Assembly: GCF_003151135.1 (NCBI RefSeq)
Contig: NZ_QEQK01000005.1
Span: forward strand, 62,001-126,000
DNA from: Abyssibacter profundi
GTDB lineage: Bacteria; Pseudomonadota; Gammaproteobacteria; Nevskiales; OUC007
Direction: 5' to 3'
Length of the DNA: 64,000 nt
Below, piece by piece: positions 16,174-24,412 of the stretch. The notes beneath the pieces are model-generated. The model made no database searches, was not told the DNA's origin, and saw only the letters and a program-made list of their open reading frames with translations. A program made the position numbers and the translations under genes. Position 1 is the stretch's first letter. Every line of letters starts with the position of its first letter.

Positions 16174-17163
16174 TTACGCGTCGTCGTCGGTCTCGATCAA
16201 CAGTTCACGTTTGAGCGTGACATCGTTGAACTTGTAACCCTGTATTTCGAACACTCGACCGGCCACGCGTTCCGCGGCCTTGCGCAAGGCCTCATCCGCG
16301 TCATCACCGGCTTCGATGGTCAACCGGGCGAGTTTGCGCCCGTCCTGCTCAACCGCCTCGACCGTCACGACGCTGCCGTCGGCCAGCGTGTACCGCGCCT
16401 GTGTCCAGCCGGCCGTGGGCAGGGTTGCATCCGGTGGCAACACATCCTCCAGGCGCAGGTTTTGCAGTACCCGGCCGACACGGGCGAGATTGGCGCCCTT
16501 GGCCTGCTCGCCATCCGACAAGGCGTCTAGCGACCAGCTGTCGTCCTCGCGTCGCAGGCTGTAGTCCGGTGATTCGGCGGGCGCAACATCCACGCGAGTC
16601 ACGTCATCCGGCGGGACATTGATCAGCGCCTTGGCCAGCCACTGCGTGGGGTCGGCGCTGGCGACCAGCACCCGGTCCGCCAACGCACTGGCCTCGCCGG
16701 CGATCAACCGGACATAACTGCCCCGCGGCTGGCTGGCCGTCTTGCCCAGGACCAGCCCGGCAATCTGATCGTCGCCGGCCCAGATCAGGATTTGCTTGTT
16801 GTCCGCCTCGCCGGTGCCGTAGTCCTGCACGCCCAGACGCTCGTACAGCGCGGGATTGCGGGTCTTTTCTTCCAGCACGGTGGCCTCGGACAGGTTGATC
16901 AGCAGTTCGCGAATCTTGCCGACATCTGCCGGGTAGCTGCGCTCGCCGACCTGCCAGCCAGCCTCCACCCGCTGCAGCGTGACCTGATCGTCCGCCTGCC
17001 CCTGGATCCGAACCCGGCTGATGTCGTTCAGGGCATCGCCCAACTGCGGTAGCAGCAAGGTGCCATTGTCGACCGCGCCGGGATGCCGGTCGTTGAGGAT
17101 GACGGCGGTAAAGACGAGCAGGGCGGCCAGGGCCAGGCCGCCGAGAAACGTTGGCTTTTTCAT
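16174..17163 (-). CDS. DUF4340 domain-containing protein of a Gld-like ABC operon
   Basis: 329 residues. One N-terminal membrane anchor (PTFLGGLALAALLVFTAVIL) is followed by a periplasmic part with the DUF4340 pattern: ISRVRIQG, GWQVGERSYPADVGKIRELLINL, NPALYERLGVQD, and a repeat of the same fold later (DYSLRREDDSWSLD). This family regularly follows GldG-type genes in ABC operons of unknown substrate. It is the last gene of the four-gene minus-strand operon, overlapping the previous gene by 4 bases, and ends at the strong terminator. It is thought to be an accessory subunit; no enzyme motif is visible. Confidence 0.85.
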   Translation of the reverse strand: MKKPTFLGGLALAALLVFTAVILNDRHPGAVDNGTLLLPQLGDALNDISRVRIQGQADDQVTLQRVEAGWQVGERSYPADVGKIRELLINLSEATVLEEKTRNPALYERLGVQDYGTGEADNKQILIWAGDDQIAGLVLGKTASQPRGSYVRLIAGEASALADRVLVASADPTQWLAKALINVPPDDVTRVDVAPAESPDYSLRREDDSWSLDALSDGEQAKGANLARVGRVLQNLRLEDVLPPDATLPTAGWTQARYTLADGSVVTVEAVEQDGRKLARLTIEAGDDADEALRKAAERVAGRVFEIQGYKFNDVTLKRELLIETDDDA

Positions 17164-19010
17164 GCGGCTCTCCTGTGGGCGCGACGCCAGCCGATGACCA
17201 GCGCGCCGAGGGCGAGCAACAACGGCACGAGGCCGATGTTGATGAACTTGAGGGTGGTTCCGAGCTGTTCGATGTCCTTGTTCAGCTCGTGCTGGACATC
17301 ACGCAACTGTCGGCGGATGCGAACCTTCTCCTGACGGAACTGCTCGATGGCGTCCTGCTGTTCCGGTGTCAGGATGAAGGCATCGCCTTCACCGCCCTGG
17401 CTTTGCAACTCGGTGATCTTGCGTTCGGTGTCGCGCAGCGCGGCCTGCAGCTCACGCTCGGTTTCCAGATACCGGCCTTCGGCCTGGCGCTTGAGCTGCT
17501 CGACGACCTCGAAGGGTCGGGAGAAGCTGGCCCGTGCCCGAATGCCGATCAGGTCGGAAGAGCCCAGCAGATTGTCCACGGCGTTCACGACCAGGTCGCC
17601 ATTGCTCGCGAAGGGCGTGGCCATGGTCTGGCCGAAGAAGTTCTGCACCTGCACCCACAGGTTGTCGCGCAAGACGTCGGTGTCGGCGACGACAACCAGG
17701 TTGATGGGGGCGTCCGACTGGCTGCGGTGGGCCTCGGGCTCAACCCCGGCTGGCGGCTGATCGCCAAATGCCGAAGGCGCCGGTCCGCGCAGGCGCACGG
17801 CCAGGTTGTAGCGCTCATCGTCTGGCGCGAATCCGCGCCGCAGGTCATTTGGATCCATGCCCGGCTGGATCCGGAACGCCGGAATCAGCGCCGATTCGGC
17901 GCTGCTCTGAATCAGCGGTGTGATTTCGAGTTCGGCGCTGTCGGAGATCTTCAGGGCGCCGGCGTAGCCAAAGTTCACGCTGTCCAGGCCCTGGGTGATG
18001 ACGTCATCCTGGCTTAAGGACTCGCCACCCAGACCGATCAGGCCGAGATGGTAGGCCGGGGCGCCACTACGCGACTGGATGGCCAGCGCATTGGCGCCGT
18101 CACCCACCACCTGCTGTGGATCCATGGTCAGACCCCAGGGTTCGAGCAGCGTGGCCAGATCGGAACTGGTTGGTTTGGGATCATCCGCCATACCCATCGA
18201 ACTTTGGGCTGCCGTTTCCGCGAAGGGATCGACGAAGACCAAGGTGCCGCCGCCGCCGAGCACGAACTGATCGATGGCATAAAGCAGTTCATCGGACAGG
18301 CCGGCCGGGTGCACGACCATCAGCGATTCGATGTCCTCCGGCAATGACTCCGCGCCAGCGTCGATTTCTTCAACCAGGAAGAACTGACGCAATTGGTCGA
18401 GCAGCATCCACTCCCGTCCCGGCTGCATGGTCTGCGGATTGAAGCTGCCGCCCATGTCCAGCCCGCTGATCAGGCCCAGCGTTGGCTTGAACTGTTGCGA
18501 GAGCTGGTAGATCAGCTTGGCCAGGTCGTACTCCAGCAACGATTCCTGGTTGAGCTGGAAGAACGGAATGACCTGGACCTCGTCCACCGAGTTGGTGCCG
18601 GCCAGGCCGAAGTACAGCGTTTCTCCAGCATCCAGCGGCACGCCCTGCAGACCGAACTCGGCCGCGCGATCCTCGGCCTCTGAGAACGGTTCCGGGTTGA
18701 TCTCGGTCAGCCGGACCTTGTCGCCGCCGATGTCTTCCATCTCGCGCAGCATTTCACGCACGCGCGCGGCATAGGTGCTGATGGCCGGCACGTCGCTGGC
18801 GGCATCCCGCGAGTAGAAAAAGTACAGGTTAATGGGCTCGTCCAGGTCCCGAAGAATGTTCCGGGCCCCGTCGGACAGGGTGTAGAGCTTGTTTTCCGTG
18901 AGGTCCATCCGCACGCCGCCGAACAGCGTGTTGGCCAGCGCAATGATCGCGAGCGCGATCACTGCCACCAGCGCCAGACCCCAACGCGAGAAGAGCTTGG
19001 TCTGGTTCAT
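17160..19010 (-). CDS. GldG-family ABC transporter accessory protein
   Basis: 616 residues. An N-terminal membrane helix (WGLALVAVIALAIIALANTLFGG) leads to the GldG opening MDLTENKLYTLSDGARNILRDLDEPINLYFFYS. The large periplasmic ABC_transp_aux domain includes LGLISGLDMGG and DQFVLGGGGTLVFVDPFAE. A coiled coil (about residues 500-590: LKRQAEGRYLETERELQAALRDTERKI…) precedes a C-terminal membrane helix (FINIGLVPLLLALGALVIGW). In Bacteroidetes GldFG forms a complex linked to gliding. In proteobacteria the substrate is unknown, and gliding should not be assumed. It lies one base from the permease gene. Confidence 0.87.
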   Translation of the reverse strand: MNQTKLFSRWGLALVAVIALAIIALANTLFGGVRMDLTENKLYTLSDGARNILRDLDEPINLYFFYSRDAASDVPAISTYAARVREMLREMEDIGGDKVRLTEINPEPFSEAEDRAAEFGLQGVPLDAGETLYFGLAGTNSVDEVQVIPFFQLNQESLLEYDLAKLIYQLSQQFKPTLGLISGLDMGGSFNPQTMQPGREWMLLDQLRQFFLVEEIDAGAESLPEDIESLMVVHPAGLSDELLYAIDQFVLGGGGTLVFVDPFAETAAQSSMGMADDPKPTSSDLATLLEPWGLTMDPQQVVGDGANALAIQSRSGAPAYHLGLIGLGGESLSQDDVITQGLDSVNFGYAGALKISDSAELEITPLIQSSAESALIPAFRIQPGMDPNDLRRGFAPDDERYNLAVRLRGPAPSAFGDQPPAGVEPEAHRSQSDAPINLVVVADTDVLRDNLWVQVQNFFGQTMATPFASNGDLVVNAVDNLLGSSDLIGIRARASFSRPFEVVEQLKRQAEGRYLETERELQAALRDTERKITELQSQGGEGDAFILTPEQQDAIEQFRQEKVRIRRQLRDVQHELNKDIEQLGTTLKFINIGLVPLLLALGALVIGWRRAHRRAA

Positions 19011-19011
19011 G

Positions 19012-19746
19012 TTATTCCGCCTTCTTGAGGTCGATCAGAATCGCGCCGGCGACCAGCCAGGCTGCGATCACGACAATGAAGTAGATGACATCGTTGGCTG
19101 CCAGCACGCCCTTGCTAATCGCCTGGAAGTGCGACAGGAAGGACAGCGAGGACACCAACTCCACCAGGGCCACCGGAGCCCAGCCGGAGAAGGCATCGAG
19201 CACCAGCGGGAAGCCGGCCAGCGTGAACAGCAGGCAGACCACCAGCGTGGCCACGAAGGCGATGACCTGGTTCTTGGTCAATGCCGAGATGCAGGCCCCT
19301 ACCGACAGATAAGCGCCGGCCATGAGCCAGCTGCCGATGTAGCTGGCGACGATCACGCCGTGGTCGGGGTCGCCGAGATAACTCACCGTGACCCACATCG
19401 GGAAGGTCAGCGCCAGGGCAATGCCCAGAAACGCCCAGGCCGCGAGGAACTTGCCCAGCACCGCCTGCCACATGGTCACCGGCAGGGTGAGCAGCAGCTC
19501 GATGGTGCCCGACTTGCGCTCTTCAGCCCATAGCCGCATCGCAATGGCCGGCACCAGCAGCAGATAGAGCCAGGGGTGGAAGGTGAAAAACGGCTGCAGA
19601 TCAGCTTGACCGCGTTCGTAGAAGTTACCGAGGTAGAAGGTGAAGACCCCGGTCAGTGCCAGGTAGATCACGATAAAAACCACAGCCAACGGGGTTGCGA
19701 AATACGCGGCCAGCTCGCGCTGGAACAAGGTTTTGACGTGGTTCAT
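19012..19746 (-). CDS. ABC-2 type permease (GldF-like)
   Basis: 244 residues with about six membrane segments (AVVFIVIYLALTGVFTFYLG, LYLLLVPAIAMRLWAEE, FLAAWAFLGIALALTFPMWV, VIAFVATLVVCLLFTLAGFPLVL, and a last one near VIYFIVVIAAWLVAGAI). The cytoplasmic ERKSGTIELLLTLPV segment is the coupling motif of ABC-2 permeases. It overlaps the ATPase stop codon by one base and precedes the GldG-type subunit. Together the genes should form an exporter in the inner membrane. Confidence 0.9.
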   Translation of the reverse strand: MNHVKTLFQRELAAYFATPLAVVFIVIYLALTGVFTFYLGNFYERGQADLQPFFTFHPWLYLLLVPAIAMRLWAEERKSGTIELLLTLPVTMWQAVLGKFLAAWAFLGIALALTFPMWVTVSYLGDPDHGVIVASYIGSWLMAGAYLSVGACISALTKNQVIAFVATLVVCLLFTLAGFPLVLDAFSGWAPVALVELVSSLSFLSHFQAISKGVLAANDVIYFIVVIAAWLVAGAILIDLKKAE

Positions 19747-20660
19747 TACGCGGCCTCCGTCAGCGAGCGGAACACATCATCCAGCCGTCCCGGTTCCTGG
19801 AAGATGGAGTCGGTCTGCCAGCCACGTTCGCGGGCCAGGCGATTCACCGGCTCGATAAGCTGGGCGCCGGGCTTGGGGAATACGGTGACGCGACCCGGGG
19901 CGGTGTCGACGTCGGCCACTTGGTCGAGCCCGCGTAGGGCCTCGGCCGCCTCGTCCGTGGCCTCCAGGTGCAGGGTGACCGCATGGTGGTAGCGGGAGCG
20001 GGCGCTGAGCTCCTCCGGCGTGCCGTCGAACAGCTTGCGGCCGCGGGCGATGAGCACCGCCCGGCTGCATACGGCCGGCACCTCTTCCAGGATGTGCGTG
20101 GACACGACAATCACCTTGTCCTTCGCCATCGACTGGATCAGCTTGCGCACCTCGTGCTTCTGGTTGGGGTCCAGGCCATCCGTGGGCTCATCGAGAATGA
20201 GCACCTGGGGGTCGTGCAGAATCGCCTGCGCAAGCCCCACGCGGCGCTTGTAGCCCTTGGACAAGGCTTCGATGGGACGGTCGACGACCGCCTGCAACTG
20301 GATGGTCTCGATGACCGACTCGATGCGACTGTCGATCTGACCGGGCGGCAATTCGCGGATCTTGGCGATAAAGCGCAGGAATTGACGCACGGTCATGTCA
20401 CCGTAGGCGGGTGCGCCCTCGGGCAGATAGCCCAGCGCCCGCTTGGCTGCGACCGGATCGGTCTGGATGTCGTGACCGCAGATACTCGCGGTGCCTGACG
20501 TGGGTGTCAGAAAACCCGTGATCATCTTCATGGTGGTCGACTTGCCTGCCCCGTTCGGGCCCAGAAAACCGAGGACTTCCCCGGGCTGGACCTCAAACGA
20601 CAAGTCGTCGACCGCAACCAGCGCACCAAAGCGCCGGCTCAGCGACTGAACATTCAGCAT
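19746..20660 (-). CDS. ABC transporter ATP-binding protein (GldA-like)
   Basis: 304 residues from ATG 20660. Walker A is GPNGAGKST, the signature region is LSKGYKRRVGLAQAI, Walker B is VLILDEPTDGLDP and the H-loop is VVSTHIL. A C-terminal extension of about 80 residues (YHHAVTLHLEATDEAAEALRGLDQV) is typical of this ABC-2 ATPase group. It is the first gene of the operon ATPase/permease/GldG/DUF4340. The reading frame is open another 43 codons upstream, but that part has no family similarity. Confidence 0.92.
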   Translation of the reverse strand: MLNVQSLSRRFGALVAVDDLSFEVQPGEVLGFLGPNGAGKSTTMKMITGFLTPTSGTASICGHDIQTDPVAAKRALGYLPEGAPAYGDMTVRQFLRFIAKIRELPPGQIDSRIESVIETIQLQAVVDRPIEALSKGYKRRVGLAQAILHDPQVLILDEPTDGLDPNQKHEVRKLIQSMAKDKVIVVSTHILEEVPAVCSRAVLIARGRKLFDGTPEELSARSRYHHAVTLHLEATDEAAEALRGLDQVADVDTAPGRVTVFPKPGAQLIEPVNRLARERGWQTDSIFQEPGRLDDVFRSLTEAA

Positions 20661-20901
20661 CCCTGTCTCACTCTTGTGTGTTGTCGAAAGGGCCGGCGCA
20701 TGCACCGAGGCGCCGGTCGGTTCGAACGCGACCGGCCGACGGCCAGCACGCGTTGCAGCGCTGTTGGGGGCGCTGCACCCGGTTTTCAACCATCTGGCCG
20801 TTGCGAATGGTGGATTGGCCGCAACGGGTAGGTGCCCCCGGCCCGGGCTGAGCTACTCTTGGGACAGTGATTGCACCAAGACATTCAAGGAGACAAGACG
20901 C
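20661..20901. promoter_or_regulatory. Divergent intergenic region, ABC operon / SDR-greB genes
   Basis: 241 bases without a gene between two divergent starts. The SDR gene has a clear ribosome-binding site (AAGGAGA at about 20888). No convincing operator or promoter hexamers were found by eye. Confidence 0.3.
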
Positions 20902-21801
20902 ATGACCATGAGTACCGGCTCGCTTGCGGGCAAAACGCTATTCGTATCCGGCGCATCGCGGGGGATTGGCCTGGCCATCGCACTGCGAGCGGCCAAAGAC
21001 GGCGCCAACGTCGCCATTGCCGCCAAGACCGACCAGCCCCACCCGAAGCTGCCGGGCACGATCCACACGGCCGCAGAGGAGATCGAGGCCGCGGGTGGCA
21101 AGGCGTTGCCGCTGGTTTGCGATATCCGCGACGAGGCGGCCGTGGAGGCCGCCGTGGCCAAGGCCGTGGAGGCGTTCGGCGGCATCGATATCTGTGTGAA
21201 CAATGCCAGCGCCATCATGCTGACCGGCACGCTGGAAACGCCGATGAAGCGCTATGACCTGATGCACCAGATCAACGGCCGCGGCACCTATGTGGTGAGT
21301 CGCGCCTGTATTCCGCATCTCAAAAAGGCCGAGAACCCGCATGTGCTGAACCTGTCGCCCCCGCTGGACATGAATCCCAAGTGGTTTGCGCCGCACCCGG
21401 CCTATTCCATGGCCAAGTACACGATGAGCATCTACGCCATGGCCATGGCCGAGGAATTCAAGCGTGACGGCATCGCCTTCAACACGCTGTGGCCACGCAC
21501 CGCGATTGCGACCGCTGCGGTGGCGAATCTGCTGGGCGGTGACCAGCTGGTCGCCAAAAGCCGCACGCCGGAGATCATGGCCGACGCGGCCCACGTCATT
21601 CTGACCAAGCCCTCGCGCGAGTTCACCGGCCAGCACTGCATGGATGACATCGTGCTGTACGAGGCCGGTGTTCGGGATTTCGCCGGGTATCAGGTCAACC
21701 CGGACGAGACCGAGCTGGCGCCGGACTTTTTCGTTCCGGACACCTTGCCACCGCCACCCGGATCGCTGCCGGGCCCCATGGGCGGTAAGCTGGGTCACTA
21801 G
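20902..21801 (+). CDS. SDR oxidoreductase, HSDL2-like
   Basis: 299 residues. The cofactor motif is FVSGASRGIGLAIAL, followed by VNNASAI, the catalytic Ser in LNLSPPLDM and YSMAKYTMS (Tyr-x-x-x-Lys). The distinctive AAKTDQPHPKLPGTIHTAAEEIEAAGG and LNLSPPL…KWFAPHPAYSMAKY segments match the SDR domain of HSDL2 and its bacterial relatives, here without the SCP2 domain. The likely role is oxidation or reduction of a fatty or steroid-like hydroxyacyl compound; the substrate is not established. ATG 20902 follows AAGGAGA. A second in-frame ATG follows two codons later. It lies 6 bases before greB. Confidence 0.88.
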   Translation: MTMSTGSLAGKTLFVSGASRGIGLAIALRAAKDGANVAIAAKTDQPHPKLPGTIHTAAEEIEAAGGKALPLVCDIRDEAAVEAAVAKAVEAFGGIDICVNNASAIMLTGTLETPMKRYDLMHQINGRGTYVVSRACIPHLKKAENPHVLNLSPPLDMNPKWFAPHPAYSMAKYTMSIYAMAMAEEFKRDGIAFNTLWPRTAIATAAVANLLGGDQLVAKSRTPEIMADAAHVILTKPSREFTGQHCMDDIVLYEAGVRDFAGYQVNPDETELAPDFFVPDTLPPPPGSLPGPMGGKLGH

Positions 21802-21807
21802 GTCGCT

Positions 21808-22341
21808 GTGGCCAGTCCCTACATCACCCCGCAAGGCCATGCGGCCCTGCGGGGTGAACTCGATCATCTGTGGCGGACCCGGCGGCCGGCCGTTGTTCGG
21901 GCGCTGGCGGCGGCGGCCGCCGAGGGTGATCGCTCGGAGAATGCCGAGTACATCTACCGCAAGAAGGAGCTGCGGGAGATTGATCGGCGCCTGCGCTATC
22001 TCACCAAGCGCATGGACGAACTCAAGGTGGTTGACCGGCTGCCGGATGACACGGGGCGCGTGTTTTTCGGTGCCTGGGTGCGGGTTGCCGACGAGGCCGG
22101 CGAGGAGCGGACCTATCGCATCGTCGGCGTGGATGAAGTCGCCCCCGGCGAGGGCTGGATTAGTGCCGATTCGCCGATGGCACGTGCGGTGCGCGGCAAG
22201 GCGGTTGATGATGTGGTGGTCGTCCAACTGCCTGCGGGGCCGGCAGAGTTTGAGATCGTCGAAATACACTACGCCGACCCGACTGGGGCGGTGGCAGCCG
22301 AGCCGCCATTTGAGAAAGAGCCCGGAACCATCCGGTCTTGA
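21808..22341 (+). CDS. greB: Transcription elongation factor GreB
   Basis: 177 residues from GTG 21808. The N-terminal coiled coil carries the essential acidic tip [26 protein letters not shown], with Asp and Glu in the expected places for Mg-dependent transcript cleavage in the RNA polymerase secondary channel. The C-terminal FKBP-like domain has [35 protein letters not shown]. The YIYRKK wording is that of GreB rather than GreA. It is about 20 residues longer than the E. coli protein because of a C-terminal tail. It is probably co-transcribed with the SDR gene 6 bases upstream. Confidence 0.93.
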   Translation: MASPYITPQGHAALRGELDHLWRTRRPAVVRALAAAAAEGDRSENAEYIYRKKELREIDRRLRYLTKRMDELKVVDRLPDDTGRVFFGAWVRVADEAGEERTYRIVGVDEVAPGEGWISADSPMARAVRGKAVDDVVVVQLPAGPAEFEIVEIHYADPTGAVAAEPPFEKEPGTIRS

Positions 22342-22383
22342 CCCTTCAACGCCGCTCCACGTGAGCTTCCAGGGAGTCCGATC

Positions 22384-22884
22384 ATGTCCGCGCCACAGCG
22401 CTACCTACCCGCTTTGCTGTCGATTTACATCGCCTTCGTGTTCATCCAGTCGCTGTTCTTCAAGTTCATTGACGCGCCGGAGACACAGTTGATCTTCGGA
22501 ACACTGGATGCCTGGGCAGCCGGGGTATTCGGGGTCGAAGGGCTGTTCGCGCCCGGTGGTGTGTTCTCCGCCAAGGTGATCGGCTCGCTGGAGCTCGTTG
22601 CCGCCATCGCCTTGTTGCTGGGTTTATTCGTGCCTGGCCTGCGGATGCTCAATGCGCTGGGTGCGCTACTGGCGTTCTGCATCATCTCGGGGGCCATCTT
22701 CTTCCACCTGTTCACGCCGCTGGGCATTGTCGTGGGCGACGAGCAGGTGGCCGGTGTTCGTCAGGGCGAAGTCGCCACCGAGGGTGGGCTGCTGTTCTTC
22801 ATGGCGGTCGGCGTCTGGATTGCTTCGGCGATTCTGATCGGCATGGGGCGAGACCGTCTGTTGTCGCTTATCGGCCGCAACTAG
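22384..22884 (+). CDS. DoxX-like small integral membrane protein
   Basis: 166 residues with four hydrophobic helices (LLSIYIAFVFIQSLFFKFI, VIGSLELVAAIALLLGLFVPGL, ALGALLAFCIISGAIFFHLF, LLFFMAVGVWIASAILI). The SLFFKF, ELVAAIALLLG and GA(I)FFH positions are those of the DoxX/SURF4-type superfamily. Function is unknown; homologues are loosely linked to redox or detoxification. The ATG at 22384 follows AGGGAGTCCGATC. It is convergent with the radical SAM gene, 25 bases apart. Confidence 0.75.
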   Translation: MSAPQRYLPALLSIYIAFVFIQSLFFKFIDAPETQLIFGTLDAWAAGVFGVEGLFAPGGVFSAKVIGSLELVAAIALLLGLFVPGLRMLNALGALLAFCIISGAIFFHLFTPLGIVVGDEQVAGVRQGEVATEGGLLFFMAVGVWIASAILIGMGRDRLLSLIGRN

Positions 22885-22909
22885 CCACCCGACCACACCC
22901 CTCAGGGCG

Positions 22910-23968
22910 TCAGAACAACGCCATTTGTTCCACCGGTGGGCGAAACTGGCCGCAGTCCAGACGGCCGCGTCGCTCGCGGTCCAGGCCATGGCGTCGACGG
23001 GCCAACTCGAACCGCTTGCGCAGCAGTTCGGCAAACGGGCCCTGGCCCGTCTGACGGCGGCCAAAGGCGGCATCGTAGGTCGCCCCACCATGCATCTGCC
23101 GCATGATCGACAACACATGCTGTGCCCGTTCCGGGCGGTGGGCATGCAGCCATTGTTCGAATAGCGGTGCCACTTCGCGTGGCAGGCGCAGCAGCACGTA
23201 ACCCGCTTCGCTGGCGCCAGCGTCAGCGCTGGCCTGTAATACGGCTTCGATGTGGTGGTCGGTGAGTGCCGGAATGACGGGCGCAACCAGCACCCCGGTC
23301 GGCACACCGCGTTCGGTGAGCGCTCGGATCACCCGAATGCGCCGGGCCGGGTCGGCGGCGCGTGGTTCCAGCGTGCGCTTGAGTGAGCGATCCAGCGTCG
23401 GCACGCTCATCATCACGTGGACCAGATTGCGTTGCGCGAGCGCCTCTAACAGGTCCAGGTCCCGCAGGATCAAGGTGCCCTTGGTAACAATCGTCACCGG
23501 GTGTCGGCATTCGAGCAGGGTTTCCAGAATCTGGCGGGTGATGCGGAAACGCTTTTCGATGGGCTGGTACGGATCGGTATTCGTACCCAGGCCGATCGGC
23601 TTGCAGACATAGTTCGGGTGACTCAGTTCCTGGCGCAGCAGTTCGGCTGTTCTCGGCTTGTAGAACAGCCGGGATTCGAAATCCAGGCCGGGCGACAGGT
23701 CGAGATACGCATGCGTCGGTCGGGCAAAGCAGTAGATGCAGCCGTGCTCGCAACCCCGGTAGGGATTGATGGACTGGTCGAAGGGCACGTCTGGCGACTG
23801 GTTGTGTGACAGCACCGACTTGCTGAGATCAGGCTGAACAAGGGTGTCGACGCGTTCGACAACGGCCTCCTGCCACCAGCCGTCGGCCTCTGCCTGCACG
23901 GTCGATTGCCGATAACGACTGGCCTGGTTGGACAGCGCCCCCCGACCCTTGTATGCCCTGATGTCCAT
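22910..23968 (-). CDS. PA0069-family radical SAM protein
   Basis: 352 residues. The radical SAM cluster motif Cys-x3-Cys-x2-Cys is CEHGCIYC (Cys73, 77, 80), preceded by the family-typical SINPYRGCEHGC and followed by ARPTHAYLDLSPGLDFE. The domain then continues as a TIM-barrel (IGLGTNTDPYQPIEK, VTIVTKGTLILRDLDLL, VAPVIPALTD). The protein is 4Fe-4S/SAM dependent; the reaction is unknown. A LexA-type operator sits immediately before the start codon. To my knowledge the P. aeruginosa member PA0069 belongs to the SOS regulon, so a DNA-damage role is likely. Confidence 0.9.
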   Translation of the reverse strand: MDIRAYKGRGALSNQASRYRQSTVQAEADGWWQEAVVERVDTLVQPDLSKSVLSHNQSPDVPFDQSINPYRGCEHGCIYCFARPTHAYLDLSPGLDFESRLFYKPRTAELLRQELSHPNYVCKPIGLGTNTDPYQPIEKRFRITRQILETLLECRHPVTIVTKGTLILRDLDLLEALAQRNLVHVMMSVPTLDRSLKRTLEPRAADPARRIRVIRALTERGVPTGVLVAPVIPALTDHHIEAVLQASADAGASEAGYVLLRLPREVAPLFEQWLHAHRPERAQHVLSIMRQMHGGATYDAAFGRRQTGQGPFAELLRKRFELARRRHGLDRERRGRLDCGQFRPPVEQMALF

Positions 23969-23972
23969 GAGG

Positions 23973-23994
23973 TAACTGTATAAATAAACAGTTA
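23973..23994 (-). promoter_or_regulatory. LexA (SOS) box
   Basis: TAACTGT-ATAAATAA-ACAGTTA: a perfect inverted repeat with 7-bp arms that contains the gammaproteobacterial LexA core CTGT-N8-ACAG at 23976-23991. It lies only 5-26 bases upstream of the radical SAM gene's ATG at 23968, so LexA bound here would block transcription initiation or early elongation. Confidence 0.85.
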
Positions 23995-24099
23995 TCGGCG
24001 CCAGTCATGGGCTGACCAACGGCCCTGCTGTTGGCGCCCCCTGCCGGGACGACGCCACGCGCCTGAGGACAGGCTTGCCTCGCGCTTGTATCGGAGCTT

Positions 24100-24246
24100 C
24101 CTGAAGGAAGCTCCGATTGATTCGCGCCGCCAAGTTGCTGCCTGCAAACAGGCCAGGCAAGGCGCGAGGAGCGAAGTTTGGTCATTCCAAATGAACGACG
24201 AGCAACGCAGTCTGGCCTGTTTGCAGGCGCAATCCTGACGGAACGG
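24100..24246 (+). repeat. Structured intergenic repeat, copy 1 (16-bp stem, 57-nt loop)
   Basis: The element reads GAAGGAAGC..CGATTGATTCGCGCCGCCAAG, then a 16-base arm (24140-24155, GCCTGCAAACAGGCCA), a 57-base loop (24156-24212) and the exact complement of the arm (24213-24228). Inside the loop is a small hairpin TTTGG-TCATT-CCAAA, followed by AACGAC and CAACGCAG. Copy 2 has the same plan on the other strand with a different stem sequence. Confidence 0.85.
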
Positions 24247-24373
24247 GCCGGTTTTCCCGCGATCCTGCGTTGTCGTTCGCTGACTTGGAATGACCAAGCG
24301 GCACTCACTCCGCCTGGGCTCGCGGGAAAACCGGCTCCGTCTTGGTGGTGCGAATCAATCAGTGCTTCCTTAA
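24247..24373 (-). repeat. Structured intergenic repeat, copy 2, opposite orientation
   Basis: Read on the minus strand it opens with AAGGAAGCACTGATTGATTCGCACCACCAAG. A 16-base arm follows (24320-24335), then a loop of exactly 57 bases (24263-24319) and the perfect complementary arm (24247-24262). The stem is wholly different from copy 1 (GCCGGTTTTCCCGCGA type), yet pairing and loop length are kept. The inner hairpin reads CTTGG-TCATT-CCAAG, a compensated change from copy 1. About two thirds of loop positions are identical between copies. Eighteen bases separate the two stems. Confidence 0.85.
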
Positions 24374-24412
24374 GATGGCGCCCCCGTTTCCCCAGGCTCC
24401 GGAGCCCGGCTT

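Larger units (their letters stand above)
23995..24412. other. Gene-free region holding two structured repeats
   Basis: The 418 bases between the LexA box and the tandem-GST gene contain no credible gene. They hold an 11-bp hairpin with a TGAA loop (24091-24116) and two opposed copies of a structured repeat, listed separately. Short open frames here are artefacts of the palindromic sequence. Confidence 0.7.

Noticed and set aside
16174-20660. Gliding motility locus, from similarity to GldA/F/G
   Set aside because: This ABC family with DUF4340 is widespread in non-gliding proteobacteria and no other gld gene is present.
20938-22269. 443-residue minus-strand frame
   Set aside because: Antisense to the HSDL2-like SDR and greB genes, both certain.
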